Shown one piece after another: positions 9,235 to 22,700 of a stretch of 64,000 nucleotides of DNA; positions within the stretch are counted from its first letter, which is position 1, and every line of letters begins with the position of its first letter. The notes beneath the pieces were generated by a model. The model was not told the origin of the DNA. It searched no databases and saw nothing but the letters and a program-made list of their open reading frames with translations. The DNA comes from Pseudoscleropodium purum (Eukaryota > Streptophyta > Bryopsida > Hypnales > Brachytheciaceae): positions 19,039,611 through 19,103,610 of the forward strand of contig OZ017801.1 of NCBI GenBank assembly GCA_963969395.1, written 5' to 3'. The position numbers and the translations under genes were made by a program.

Positions 9235-10938
9235 TCAGGAAGAAGAGGACAGCACCTCTCCCAGCTCCTTCCGTAGCCTGCGCCTGAAGGGCTGGCACGC
9301 ATCTACACTCAGATCCACCGCCGCTGCCAGTGCTATAAAAACAGCCACATCTTCCACACAGCTAACATGACGCATCGCCACTTGCACCAACGGTTTACTC
9401 GAGTCTCGATCCCCTCGCACTCCACAGCTCATGACGAAGTCTCCCACTCCTTGTAAGCCCAAGTTGAAGGAAAGCTCTCCACTGCTTCTGGGACTGGGAC
9501 TGGGACTGGGAGTGCTTCTTCGGGGACTCTCCACGGGGGAGATTCCCTCTTGCTTGAACTTCCGCACATCAATGGTGAACTCGCCGCCTTTCTTCGCAGA
9601 AAACAAAGTCTCAGACGAGAGGACTCCACTTCCAACGCCTGTCATGGCGCCCCCTTCTGAGCTGAGCTGGAAACGAGAGCCCACACCCTTGCCGTTCTTC
9701 TCTCGCCAAGCCTCCAAGCGACCCCAGGGCCGCCAACTGCCAGGAGAGTCAGGGCGAAGAATCAACCAAGCGCCTGGATTGGAACGTGCTACGTAATCAG
9801 AGCCTGCTGAAGGCACAAAAGGGGTGACCATAGAAGCTGCTGCAACAGGGGAACCGGACAAGTCATGCACCATGACTAGCCAGCCTTTTCTCTCCTTTCG
9901 CTTCTCCCGCCCTTCTAATGAAGCACTGCTCGAGGAGATGTCATGAGCTCCAACTCTGAAACGACGAAATGCAAAGTCAGTTACAACATTGCAAGAACTA
10001 TGAAAACAGCATTTGAAAGAGGACATGCGTTCAGAGCAAGAGAACACGTCAAGGACCATTGAGAAAATACTGCAACGTCGAGTCAGTCACAAGGACAACA
10101 TTACAAAGCAATCATTCGTGAATAAGCATTTAATAAAAAAGACACGCGCTCAGAGTAATAAAGCACGACAAGGAACACTGCGAAAATACTGCAACTTCGA
10201 AATGCAAAGAGTCCGTCACAGGAACAACATTGCAAGTTCGTGAATACGCGTATGATAGTATGAGCTTCCAAAGACATACGATCAGAGTACTAGAACAATG
10301 GCATGAGAAAGCACTACAGCCTTAGGGGACAAGAATACTGACCGGCAACGTGATAACTTGTCGCGGCTGAATTTGCAGCTGAAAATAGATTGTTTGTTTT
10401 TGCTTGAAACTTGGATGATCTGAGGACTCAATGCCGTCACCTTCTCAAACTGGAACATATACCTGGGGTCCGCTTCAACTTTGACTTCGACGTGAAGCTC
10501 GGCTCCAGCGCCAGGTTTCCCCTCGTCAGCCTTGGCGTCTCCAATGCACGTCCAGCCACTGTAAAGCACGGCGGGTTTGCCTTCAGCCCAATCAAGCCCC
10601 ACTGGAAGACGAAATGTACCAAGCTTCTGTTTTCCAAGGTAAACTGTCACTTTGAGACAAGGCGACTTCCGACGCATCCACGACGGCAGGAGCAGCTTCT
10701 CTAGGGCGGGCTCGTCCAGGTAGAAGCTAGCTGCAGTGTTGTTCGCGTCCGGCACTCTGGCTGTCGTCGGCGCAACTAACGAAATTGGAACCGTTTCTTT
10801 CGGGAAGTTCGGTAAACTGATCTCACATGTGCACGGAGAGGCTGCAGCGTGCACACCTCCACGAGAGGCTTTCGATGACACAGGGATACGGAGACCAAGA
10901 CCACAGACAGCCACTCGAACAAACGGGCGGGGCTCCAT
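9235..10938 (-). CDS. DUF1005 family protein, two exons, intact
   Basis: The first exon, 10938-10343, starts MEPRPFVRVAVCGLGLRIP, the usual DUF1005 N-terminus, and continues with ASPCTCEISLPNFP and TVYLGKQKLGTFRLPVGLDW. The second exon, 9955-9235, holds RKERKGWLVMVHDLSGSPVA, MVTPFVPSAGSD, SNPGAWLILRPD and the C-terminal VEDVAVFIALAAAVDLSVDA. The intron (10342-9956, GT-AG, split codon CG/A) is the only one that joins both halves in frame. It gives 438 residues, within the usual length of the family. The family is plant-specific and of unknown biochemical role; one Arabidopsis member is known as abiotic stress gene ASG1. No transmembrane segment is evident. Residues near PRRSTPSPSPSPRSSGE form a low-complexity linker. 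This is one of the cleanest genes here, with no frameshift and conserved motifs from end to end. Confidence 0.93.
9961..10310. repeat. Three diverged tandem repeats (114-119 bp) filling the DUF1005 intron
   Basis: Repeat starts are visible at about 9961, 10075 and 10194. Each has an ACGTCGA- or ACTTCGAAATGC-like start, then GTCACAAGGACAACATT or GTCACAGGAACAACATT, and later a CAGAGCAAGAGAA or CAGAGTAATAAAG phrase and GAAAATACTGCAAC. The intron is almost entirely made of these units, and the 3' splice site falls at the edge of the first one. Confidence 0.7.
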
Positions 10939-12540
10939 CGCGTCCTACCAAAACATCAATCCTCTGCCTTCACGTCATAAGCTCTAATCCCATGGGAAAA
11001 AAACTAAGCTCGATTGATTATTCGACACCCAGTCCGTTTTGCAGGAAGCACGCAACAACTGCTAAAGATCGCACAACACACGCTTCCCTCTCTGTAACCC
11101 CTGTATCACAAACACCCCGTCCCCTTCCATTGCAAACCGCATTGAGTTTTCTTCTTCAAAGTCCTCAAGTCTCTCCAAGACAACTCACAAAACCATGCAC
11201 CCCGTAACAATCAGCTGGCCAACAATGCGAACACTCCTGGCGTTCAAACGACACTCTGCGAAACTCACAGAACGAGAACCGAAGCTCCTCCCTCACACAT
11301 TCACTCTCCCTCCGTCGTTCGTCATCACAACAACAGCAACCTGTTTGCTGATAATCAATACCCAAAAGAAGACAGCTTCAAGGCGCCCCTGTCACCGCTC
11401 TGACATTGTACCGAAGCTAACAATTGCATCCCCTCTGACACCCTTCAGATCGCTCGTTGCCGTACACTGCCCGACCCAGGACAAGCACTCACACCCCTTC
11501 TAAGCTTACTCACCTCCCACCGTCTTCATCCTCTTGGTACAACCCTCCCAACGCACACAATCAGCGATCACAAACTAACTCAACAGCAGACCCAATTTCG
11601 TTCCAACGCAGATTACTCTCACAATTGCGCCCAACTGAAGCTCCCCCACCCAAAGATGGTATAAGCAATCACAACCCCGAATGACGAGACGCAACCCTAA
11701 ATAGGAAAGAATCTCACGAAATGAGATGAGAGCAGCAACTATATCTTTCAGTTTCCAACTGCTGCAAAGCTGGCAATGCAGCGAACGCCTGCCTGCAATG
11801 CGATGACCAGGCCCAGTGAAGGCCCCGAAATCACGGAGGAGGACAGCAGAGCACAGCAGGGCAGATTGAGGTGGGGGGTGCAAGAGGCGAGCTAGGCAGC
11901 AGCAACAACCAGCGTAGGAGGCGACCAGGCAACTGGGAAAGACAAAGCCTCTGCAGAGACAGCTCATGCCCAGGCAGCCACGATGAATGGATGGATGTAT
12001 AAATTAAATGGACGGGCTGGCGGACGTGTGGGTGGCGCCCGGGGTGCATGAACTGAAGGCTGGACGGACGGATGGACTGACGGATGGACGGGAGGATGGA
12101 AGGGTGGATGAATGAATGAACGGGTGGATGAGCGGGTGTGTGGATGAAAGTGTTTTTTCTGTACGTTCGGGATCTTTCTGTTCCAACGGGGTGGGCCTTT
12201 CGATCCAGCTGTAACGAATGCACCGCTTGCTTTGTGCAGCTGGCAGCAGGCCCTCGGGACCAACCACAGCCAGGCCTCCGTTGCCCCGGTTCCGCCCAGG
12301 CCGGGCCGGGCCGGGTGGGGTCGGGGTGGTTCCGTGGCCGGGGCCGGGGGCCGGCTGGTTGTTCCTTCTGCAGGCTGCGGAATCATTGGCCTGTCCATCT
12401 TCATAATCAGTGGTTCTCGCCAGAGCCTTGCTGCAGCCTGCGGATGTTTTTGATTGGGGTGGAAATGAGGGAGTGTCAGAGGTGGGATTCTCTCCAAATT
12501 CTAGCCACTTTTTGTTAATACTCTAAGGGGAGGAGGAACA
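10939..12540. promoter_or_regulatory. GC-rich upstream region of the DUF1005 gene
   Basis: This is the presumed 5' untranslated region and promoter of the minus-strand DUF1005 gene. It is much richer in G+C than the flanks. It contains a GGAT/GGAC-type degenerate tetranucleotide run at about 11985-12140 and a G-run cluster at 12303-12350. Long overlapping open frames on both strands here reflect composition and lack conserved motifs. A leader intron is possible, but I cannot place it. Confidence 0.45.
11985..12140. repeat. Degenerate (GGAT/GGAC/GAAT)n microsatellite
   Basis: Repeated tetranucleotides such as GGATGGAT, GGACGGACGGATGG and GAATGAATGAACGG are visible, interrupted by substitutions. 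The repeat lies about 1.1-1.2 kb upstream of the DUF1005 start codon. Confidence 0.75.
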
Positions 12541-12716
12541 TGGACTTTGTCGTGGCTAGAACGTCTCTTAGCGGAAGAAGATGAAGAAGAAAAAGAAGAT
12601 GAAGGGCAAAGGAATTAATTAGAAATGAACTTTCATTCATGTTTTGCAAAGGAGGAATTTTGCCTTCTCCAAGTCTCGTAACGATGCTTTCATGTCTGCA
12701 AATAGGGAGAAATTGA

Positions 12717-13639
12717 ATTTTAGGAGTAGCTTTATACGAAATTTTTTTATTAGGGTTTTCACCAAAAATGCTCCAAAATTGTCATTTTTAGGACAAGTAC
12801 CAATTTTTTTTAAACGTTTTTAGATATATCCAGTACTAGGATTTGACTTTTAGTATACTAGTTTCAGAAGATGCAAAAAAAAAAATTCAGAAATTTCCAC
12901 TATGGAGATTGCAAGATATTAGTGTTTGAATTGACAAAAATCATTTTTTGAGCCTTGCCAAAACCCGGGCAGCAATACTTCACAAGGTTACATTTGTATG
13001 AAAAAATGTACAAAATGGTTGTAGCTCTTTAGATTCAGTCTTCAAGGCAAGTTGGCTACATGCTTGAAAATTTTCAAATCATTTGGAATTATACAACATA
13101 TTAGAAAAATAAAAGTAAATAGAAAGAAGTAGAGAATGATTCAAAATACTAAATTGTTAAGAATTTAGTTATGGAATTGCAAAATGCCAATTTCAATGGT
13201 TGAAATGTTGTCAAAAATAACCTACATCCTATAATTTTATTTTTTCAAAAAATATTGAAAATTGGAGTAAAAAAGGACTTCAAAGTTTATTTTAAAATAG
13301 AGAATCTATAACTACCTGCAAACTAAAACTCATAACTTTCATCTCATTGATCAAAATAGATTGATTCGAAGCTTTCTACGTATATATAAATTTAGAAAAT
13401 CAATTTCAAATTTTTGTTTTTGAAAATCTACTCGAACTGCATGTTTAGGGAAAAGACACATATCATACAATGACTTCTTCACCATTTAGTCAAAAGTTAT
13501 GAAAATTGTTGAGCCTCGTAGAAAAATCTCATCCCCATGTTGTGTGAAAGTTTCAGCAAAAATAAATAAAAACTCTATTCATAGTGAGTTGTCTAAAATT
13601 GTCATATTGCCAAAAAAAAATAGTTTGGTCCTTTAGGGG
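12717..13639. mobile_element. Family A copy 3 (reverse orientation)
   Basis: The right end is GGTCCTTTAGGGG at 13627-13639, the complement of the family A left end. The interior matches copies 1 and 2 in reverse complement, for example AATTGTCATTTTTAGGACAAG near the left and GTCAAAAGTTATGAAAATTG near 13490. The left end is degraded, and the right flank ATAA is not an exact TTAA. Confidence 0.65.
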
Positions 13640-16427
13640 ATAATAGAGTTCATCATAAACATACCCCAATTTGAAACAAGGATGTCAATAGAAGGTTTAA
13701 CTAAGAATCATGAAAAAAAGAAACACAACACCAAACTCCATTAGATTCCAATTTGGATGCTTCAAAGTGTTTCATTATGTGTTTTTCTCAAACTTTAATT
13801 CCTTGCCAATCCTTCATTACACACTATATGATCAACTCTAATGTTGAAATAATTTTTCAAAAATTGGGAACTAATATCCTCTACTTTTCTCAAATCATAG
13901 ACAAAATTTCATTCTCTCTGACTATTCTAATTCTAGTATACAATTATTTGTAACTCCCATGTAAAAAATTGGAATTCTTTTTTTTTCATCTATTGATTTG
14001 GGATTTGGAGCTCGTTTCTTCCATATAGAAGTTTGCCCTATTGAAGGTCAACAAAGGTCAACATACCATTGATTTCTCTCTTTTTCACCCTCACTTACTA
14101 CATTGATTTGGCCTTTTAATTAATAACAATGCAAAAATAGCATCATTGCAAATTTTTATCTCTATGAAAATTTGTATAATACAGAATATTATGTCAACCT
14201 ACACAAAATTATATATTCTACAAATAGTGAGACTTTGGTAATTTAATGTTACACACTCACATACACAATTAATAGGACAAATCAGTAAAAATTCAATTTA
14301 TGTTCACTTTGCAAGAATTAATTTTTCTATATTAGCTAGGAAGCTAGCAAGATGGTTTGTTGTGCCTCCTTTTCATAATCTCTAGTCTTACAATTTTCTC
14401 TTATGTAAATCCCTAAATTTTTTTCCCTCCTCCAACTATCTTCTTTCTTTTTAGCTATCTCACTCACTTGCCCCTATATCCCTTCAATACAAGTCTCCTT
14501 TGATTGGTTTCTACACATCCCATTTGTTTAGTAACCTTTCTTGATAGTGGTCTATAATGGATCCTATTTTAATGCTTGAGACACACTTCTTTGTCTAGGA
14601 TGTCATGTAGGCTCCACAAAGACACTCTTTTGAAATTGTAATATACTAGCGTTGATTGTGTCACATCATAGTGAAGAAGTGTACAAGAGGACTTTATATT
14701 ATGACATCAATGTATGAAGGAAGACTCTTTATTATTGTGCATTTAGAATTCAATGATGGAGACTTGTATAGCCATCATATCCTTTTAAAATGTCTTTTCA
14801 ATTTGTATGTATATTCAACAATTACTTTTCTTTCATATATAGCAAGAGTAAACACAACAATGTGACACCATCTATAGTAGTATATTACTATTTAATATCT
14901 ACACCACTATTTCACATCATCATGTTACTTCTTCTCTATATGTCACTTGCAACTATTTGATATCCATAATTCTTGAGCATTATATTCTCTATATGTCTAG
15001 ATTTTTGTAATAATTTATGTCATTGGACTTAGAATTTGGTGTTCAAAATCAATTTAATCCATCGAAGTTCAATAGATGGAATTCTAAGCCCATCAATGTC
15101 AAGTGTACATCATTGATTCCTTCAACAATTGCATGTTTAGAATTTAGAATTCTTCATTATTTCTTTCAAGCATATAATAAGTTCTAAAGTCAATTTAGAA
15201 TGTACTTTTCAATTATAAATGTGTATTGGAAACTTCTAATTTGTGCAACATTGCCTCTTTTTTGCACGGTGAGAACCCTTAGAAGATCTAGACTTCAATC
15301 AAGATATAAGCAAATCTACCCTTTTAGATTAAGAGTTTGAAAATCTAAATCTCCAAGGCATTACTTTTCATTTGTAAAGTATAAATAAGGTAAACATGCA
15401 TAGGACAAGCAGAATGAGTGGTTTGCTTTGTTGTTCTTAACAAAAAAAAGTTTAGATTTTTTTTCAGTACATAGACAAATGAATGAAATAAAGGAAGCAA
15501 TTGGAATTTTATTTTTTAGATAAAATATTAATTTGTTATATATTTTTGAAGTGAGCTATTCAATTGGCTCAAATGAGTCTATAGGCTACCCCAAATTAGC
15601 AAAAAAGTGTTTCCACAATGGTCATCTTACCATGTAAAGTAGTCACAACATTTTCTAACATGCCTACAAGATTTCCTAAACATGGATATGACATGAAGGA
15701 ATAAAAAAATAACTTTTTACAATGGTTTTACACTAGAAAGGTGTAAGTGTCCTATGATAATGATTAATAACTCCATGACCATCTCCCAAAGCTTTAATTA
15801 TGGCCATAAATCAATCTAATGTAGTTCTAATCCCATTTATTAAATTTGTTTTGTCATGGATTGGTATAAAATTCTAATGAGCAGTTTCCTAGGTGTTTAT
15901 CATGTGTGATTTGCATGTCATAGGTAGGTTTACTTTAATGTCTATGTACATCAATACATTAACCTTTACAAGTTTAGATAAATAAGAAAAAACTAAGGAC
16001 ATTTCAACAATGAAAAAAAATTAACTAAGAGCATCTTGTTAATTTTTCTTGGTCAATGTTTTAAAAACAAGAATAATCCATCCAATTTAAAAACTTGGAT
16101 AAATCAACTTAGCTAATTTTTTTAATTAAAAAACCCCTCCTACTTCATGACTACCATAGCACAGATAATCTACAACCAAAATATTCATATAAATATCCTA
16201 ATAACATCAAAGAAGGTCTAAAGTATACCATTACAAAATACCATTCACCAAAAGATAGGTCATTCGATCATTATTAACTAATATCTTGCTCAAGTTCCAA
16301 TTCTCCATAGCTTTCTTCTAGATGCCATACTTCCATGCTTGAATAATAAACCAAAGAACATTGATTAATATTCTTAAAACTATTCCTCAAACCAAAACAA
16401 CATCAAAAATAGTGTTGAAATGATTTT
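13640..16427. other. AT-rich intergenic, no gene seen
   Basis: No open frame here shows protein-like features, and no repeat terminus was recognised. It is probably old decayed transposon sequence. Confidence 0.5.
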
Positions 16428-16431
16428 TTAA

Positions 16432-17339
16432 CCCCTAAAGAACCAAGGCGTGTTTTTTGGCAGCATAACTTTTTCAGGCAGGTGCATGTGAGCGGATATT
16501 TCTATATTTTTGGCCCAAGTTTTAACAAAATTTATGGACAAGGAATATTTTCCATGTGCACTAAATTTTTGGACGTTTGGAAATATAAATCAAAAGTTAT
16601 GGCCTAATATATAGTTTATTTCTCAACTTGGGCAATCTAGGCACATCTAAGAAAAGCATTTTTTTCAAAAAAAACTTTGAAATTAATTTCTTAGATTTAT
16701 GTGTACATAGAAAGCTTTGAATCATTCTATTTTGATCAATGAGTCAAAAGTTATGAGGTGTTTAAGTTTGTGGGTAGTAATGGATTCTCTACTCCAAAAT
16801 AAACCATGAAGTTATTTATTGAACTCAATTTTCAATAATTTTGAAAAAAAAAAATTAGGTGAAGATTGTTTATTACAACATTACAACCATTGGAATTGGC
16901 ATTTTTCAATTCCATAACTAAATTATTAACATTTTCGTATTTTGATTCATTCTCTACATTTTTCTACTTATTATTTTTTTCCTATATGTTGTACAATTCT
17001 AAATGATCTGAAAATTTTCAAGCATGTAGCTAACTTGCCTTAAAGAATGAATCCAAAGAGTTTCAATCATTTTGCACATTTTTTCATACAAATGTGACCT
17101 TGTGAAGTGTAGCTGCCTAATTTTTTGAAGGGTCAAAAAAGGCTTTTTGTCAATTCAAACGCTAATATCTTGCAATCTAGATTGTGGAAATTTCTGAAAT
17201 TTTTTCCACATCTTTTGAAATTATCATACTACAAGATCCTATGGTTGTATATGTCCAAAAAAATTAAATTTTTTTTTGATACCCATTCTAAAAATGACAG
17301 TTTTGGAGCGCTTAAAACATAGTCAAGGAACTTTAGGGG
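16432..17339. mobile_element. Family A copy 2 (908 bp)
   Basis: The left end is TTAA followed by CCCCTAAAGAACC, and the right end is GGAACTTTAGGGG followed by TTAC (one mismatch to TTAA). It is homologous in the same orientation to copy 1 over the full length. No transposase is encoded. Confidence 0.8.
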
Positions 17340-17343
17340 TTAC

Positions 17344-17902
17344 ATTGCCACATGTGAAGAATCTCAACAAAACAAAAAACATGCAAATGTAGATTTGATA
17401 GAATACCAAACTCATATTTTGCTACTAAAATTAGCAAAATGATAGATTGAGCTCTCAATAGGATCAACATATTATACTTGCTAGATATTTAAATTGAATT
17501 TCGATTATGTGTTGATATACAGGCAAGGAAACCAAAATGTAGTATGTTGTTGTTGATACAACATTAGGCACAATTAAGAAATATATATGGAAACAATTCC
17601 AACAATTGTCCATTACTAGTGCATCAAACTATTTTAGTTGCTCAAGGTTTCAATTAGTGGTACTCATCTTTGTTTGTGTTCGAGTTTCCCATGATGGTAT
17701 TCGACTAGTGGCATCATGGTACTTCATCATGTTTATCACCATCTTAGAGCATGTAAGTTGAATTGCTCTATGGATGTATACTATCAAAACAAGAATATTG
17801 TTTGAATTTCTGTAGTGGCAACCCAATTCCTTTGTTGTGAATGATGTTCAAATATACATGAACTTCCTCTAGTAAACCTCCATAGTATCCATGTACTTGA
17901 AA

Positions 17903-17954
<52 letters not shown>

Positions 17955-19530
17955 TTCCATTGTCATCATGATTTTGAAGACAAATGTCTAGAAATTTTGA
18001 AAATTACAATCTAGTATACAATGTTGTTTGATCAAAGACATAATTGAATTTCAAATTATTTTTTCATAGAATTGAAGAATGCCAATTCCAATGTTGAAAA
18101 TACTTTGGCAATTACTTTCTCTTTATATAGTTTTATATCTTGAAACATTGTCAAAAATTAAACTAAAAAATGATTTATATATATTATTTTTCTAAGAATT
18201 GACCTAGTTTAGCACATTCTAGAAATCTTCATTTTGACAACTTATCATCAATAATGAGATTATAAGAAATCATTGGCTTACTTGTATATACAAATCTAAT
18301 GAAACAAAATCTTCATTTATTTTATTATAACTAATTTTTGGAAGCTCGATGCTAGTTTTCAAAACCTTTCATTCACATGTCGTGATTTCATTAAATCTAC
18401 ATTGTCATTAAGTAGTGATTAATCAAACCTTCACAATGTAATTTATGAACAAAAAATTAAAACTCTAATGGCAACAACCTTTGAAAACTACCAACAATCT
18501 TCCTTGAGTTGTTCAAGAGTTACCAAGGTTTAAAAGCCCATGATATTATTTGAACACAATTATATAATATATAGAGTAGTAGTCTAGTTGTGAAGTGTAT
18601 ATCTACATCAAGGGTTTTAGTTGAACTTGTAATCAAGTGCAATCAATTTGGACTAGTACTAAAGAGAGTTATCAATCTTTTGAATATGTTTGTGTTTATT
18701 CAAGTCTAAAGGATTAATTACATAATTTTACAATAGTAAAAAGGAAATCATGGGGCACTATTTTCTATTGACAAAGTTTGGTGCTTGTATTTCCAATATA
18801 GTTTGGTGCAAAAGACCTTTTTTTAATGAGTACTACTACATATTTAATTTCTACCTATGTAATAACTAGTAGTAGTCACTAGTAGTAGCATATCCATCCT
18901 CACATATCAATGTGCCTACTATAGCATCATCAGAAGTGAACAAAATGCCTGGAATATACTACAATCAAGGGATATTTTGAATTTTATTCATATCTCTTCA
19001 AATCCAATCCAAAAATTATAAAGGACTAGTAGTGGTCATTACCTACCATTTCAAACGGCAAGAACCATCCTTTAATCATGACAAATATATATCTACATAC
19101 AAACTAAGGAAAATTTGAACTTGAACTTTACTAATTTTTGCTTTAGGAATGACAATGAATTGAAGGTTTTGAACTTGAGAGATTTTAGAGAAGAAACTTT
19201 TCAACTTTTTTTACATAGATATTGGAATTTATAAAGAAATTTAGATTTTTAGTTAAATCTAAATGGATGATGCCTATCACCAAGGTATTTTTTCAAAAAT
19301 GTTTAGATTTATAGATTAGTGAGTGCATTCTTAATTTATACAATTTTTGAAAAATCATTCTTAGTCATTTTTTGGTCTCATCATCCTTAAGAGATTAGTA
19401 ATTTTTAATTTCTAATAATTTCAAATATTTTTAATTTCTTATAAATTTGTAAAAAAACACTCTTCAAACTCATTATTTTTTAAACTTGAAGCCTTGTGTA
19501 TTATTGAAAGTGTGGGTGGTTATTCAAGGG
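17344..19530. other. AT-rich intergenic, no gene seen
   Basis: It contains only a TC microsatellite and scattered A/T-rich sequence. No recognisable protein or RNA gene. Confidence 0.5.
17907..17949. repeat. (TC)n microsatellite
   Basis: An uninterrupted run of about 21 TC dinucleotides. Confidence 0.97.
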
Positions 19531-19761
19531 CTAGGGAGAATTGACCCCTCTATTGCCCCCCAAAGGGTAAATGTCAAAATTGCCCCCTATTTTGTGCCTC
19601 TTAAATATTGTATTTCATCTCGTCCAATAGCTAATTTGGGATCTCTGATTGTAAATATGAATTCAGAATTTGCAAATTTTATCATATTTGATAGATAAAA
19701 AATTTCAGTGTTTTCTACAAGGATAAAACATGGGGGCAATAGAGGGGTCAATCCTCCCTAG
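19531..19761. mobile_element. MITE with 30-bp inverted ends, 231 bp
   Basis: The left end reads CTAGGGAGAATTGACCCC then TCTATTGCCCCC. The right end is its reverse complement with a single mismatch in 30 bases. Both ends begin at CTAG, so a TA dinucleotide flanks GGGAG on each side, as expected for a TA-duplicating (Tc1/mariner-like) element. A longer duplication is not clear. The interior is AT-rich and non-coding. Confidence 0.75.
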
Positions 19762-22700
19762 TAGTTAAACAAGGCCCATATCTAAATAAAAGTAACCAAG
19801 AAATGACTCCTAATATTATAAAACCTCAAAATTATGGTATTGTAGTAGTAGCATCTCAAAATTCTAAAGTAATCATAAAATTTCATTTATGACACCTTTC
19901 TTATGATGCCTTAAAATACCCTGGTTTTATATCATATTCCTCATAATTAGACACTATATTTGTTAAGAAGAGCTAATGGCGGTCATTGAAATTTATACAC
20001 TACTTATCTTTACACATCTCATCAAATGCAATATACTAATCTCCTAAAGATTAATATATATTTTTTATTCAATATAACATATTTTATCAATAAAATCTAA
20101 AAGCATATAACTCCTATAAGATAAAATACAACATTGTATGCGTAAATAATATTGCAAGTATTGATCAAAAGTTAGACTAGGGATTTATTTTTATCTTTTA
20201 AGTGCTACTATCAATAATTATTAAACATACTAAAATCTTTAAATTTCAAAATTTCAATACATTTGAATTTGTAACATGTACATTTGAAAATTATAATATA
20301 AAAATTTGTAAAATTGAAAATTGTAGAAACTTGTAAGTTGAGAGATTTTTTTAACTAGGGCTTTGTTACTCTGTGCACTACCATTGAAAATTTTGAAGGC
20401 CCAATTTCAAGCTCAATACATCTTGATGACAAAAATTCCAAAACATAGCTTTCACACAAATGTGAAAATTTTAAAATAGTGATTGTTAAAACCAACCTTA
20501 AAAATAGTGTGAACCTCATGTTGTTGATGTACTTGCACCCTTATCACCAAGACAATGTAAATATGTTACATGCTAGAATGGATAGTGAGGCAGAGGTTAC
20601 ACATGCCTTTGCTTCATCCAATTATTATTTTTAAATTTCTACCCCAAGCATCACTCCAAACACCCCAATTTGTAATTTCAGATTCAATTTGGGATACGCA
20701 ATCAATATAGAATATTGTCATATCTATTTTTTGTATTCATACCCATATACATCTTCTATATCTATACAATATTTGTATCTATATCCTAGATTGACAACAT
20801 GGATCATTTTATTTTCAAAATTTATTTATTTTATGATCATTTGGATCATAAAAATATGAGTTTGTTGCAATGGACATCACCCAAAATCCATTATAAAAAA
20901 TTACAAAATGTCACTTGAAAGGCAAGTTTTTTTTAGTGAAGAGAATACCAACAAGAATTGGGCAAAGAAATGGGCATGAAGGGAGAATTGATGTGGATGG
21001 CAATGAAGATAGAATGAAGATCATAAAGTAATGAAAATAGAGTGACATAACATTGTAGAGACACTTTGTTAGACAATTAATTTACCTAAGTTTAAAAATC
21101 ACTTTGAACATCCCATTAGTATACAACCTAATTACCAAAATTTAATTCTCCACTATGGCCAAGTTGCAATCATTCTTAAGAATATGGTGTTTGACATTGA
21201 CTTATAATGCACAGCATTGAATTTGGAATGTGTGTTTATCATGGCCGAGAGTAAAGACTTGCAAGTAAAGAGAAGGTTTTGCATAGATAAAGACTTATAG
21301 TTTCAAAATGATAGATGCTATCATGTGTAAATAGTCAATGATTATCTAAACCTTATTAAATAAAATAATTCAAACTAAATCTATAAATAGAAATAAAATT
21401 GGGCTTGAAATAACTCTTCAATCCTCAAAAGTCAAAAATATAGTTCCATTGATGATATTTATATCAAAAAGGGTAACTTACATAGATTGAAATATGAAAC
21501 TTTGGTCATTGGGGGTGCCAAAGATATCATTATTGGGAAAAATTAATAAATATTTAAATATTTTTTATTTTTATCTTACTTTAGGTGTGTTTCTATATTT
21601 GCAATGTCACTTTATTTGTCAACACTAGTGGAGTAAATAAATAAATATCTCTTCTTTGCAACACACAATCATTGATAATTGTGCACACAATGTAAAACTT
21701 TAGTTTTATGATATATTTTTTAATGTTTTTATTAAAATGTAAGAGAAGGGATACACAAATTATATGAAGCAATAGTCATGCTTGTATTTGTTTGGCTTCA
21801 TTTCAATCATTTAGCCTCATGTTTCTATAGCCAAGTCATATCTAAATGACTTTTTACACCTAGCGCATCATATAATTAACAATATAAATTTTTTTTAAAT
21901 AAAAAACATATTTATTACCAAGTAGCTAAGCCAATTTTGATCTGAAGGCCAACACTAGAATTTGTACTAAAATTCATCTTATTTATTTTATTTTATTCAT
22001 CATTTATGTATGATTCAAGAAATATATTTTACATATTAAATTGTTTTATATTTTAAAATAATAATGAATTAATTTTTCATTCTTTTGTTGATCTTATTTT
22101 AATTTTGCATGTAGTTCATCTTTTATATTTTATATGAAAAGATATCAAACAAGTGTGCAACTCCAAATAGATATCTACCTAATACACTTTAGCAAAAAAA
22201 AATAGACAAAATGGGAGACAACACACTTATAAGGATACAAAACTCTTTAACTAATATAAGGATGAGACATTAGTCGTGATAATTCAAAATTTACTAGGAT
22301 CAACCATATTGCTTCAAGGATGCACTCCTATAAAAAATAAAAATATAAAACTTTGCTGCTAATGTACTTGGAGCTTCACAATTTAAAAAAAAAAATCTAA
22401 TTTTAGACCAACTCCAATATAAAAGCCATTCCTAGAATAATATTAAATTATAATTGATCCATTTAAAAGCATTTAAAAATATATAAATCTATTTTTATAA
22501 ACAATAATTAAAATATAAGTTCACATTAATATCTTTTAGCATTTTTGTCCTTCGAAAGCATCCATTTATTATATTTCTTAAATGTTAAATTTTTCTTTTA
22601 ATTTAGTGTTTCAATTTTGTTGTCTTATCTAAAGTTTACATAAATGACTAGAAAAATTGGATTTTGATTTCGATATGATGTATGTATGCTAAAACTCAAA

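Noticed and set aside
9431..9796. 121-codon plus-strand frame
   Set aside because: It is a shadow of the second DUF1005 exon on the other strand.
12004..12518. Several overlapping open frames of 60-180 codons on both strands
   Set aside because: They reflect high GC and tetranucleotide repeats. Composition is low-complexity (H, P, S or R, G rich) and no motif is conserved.
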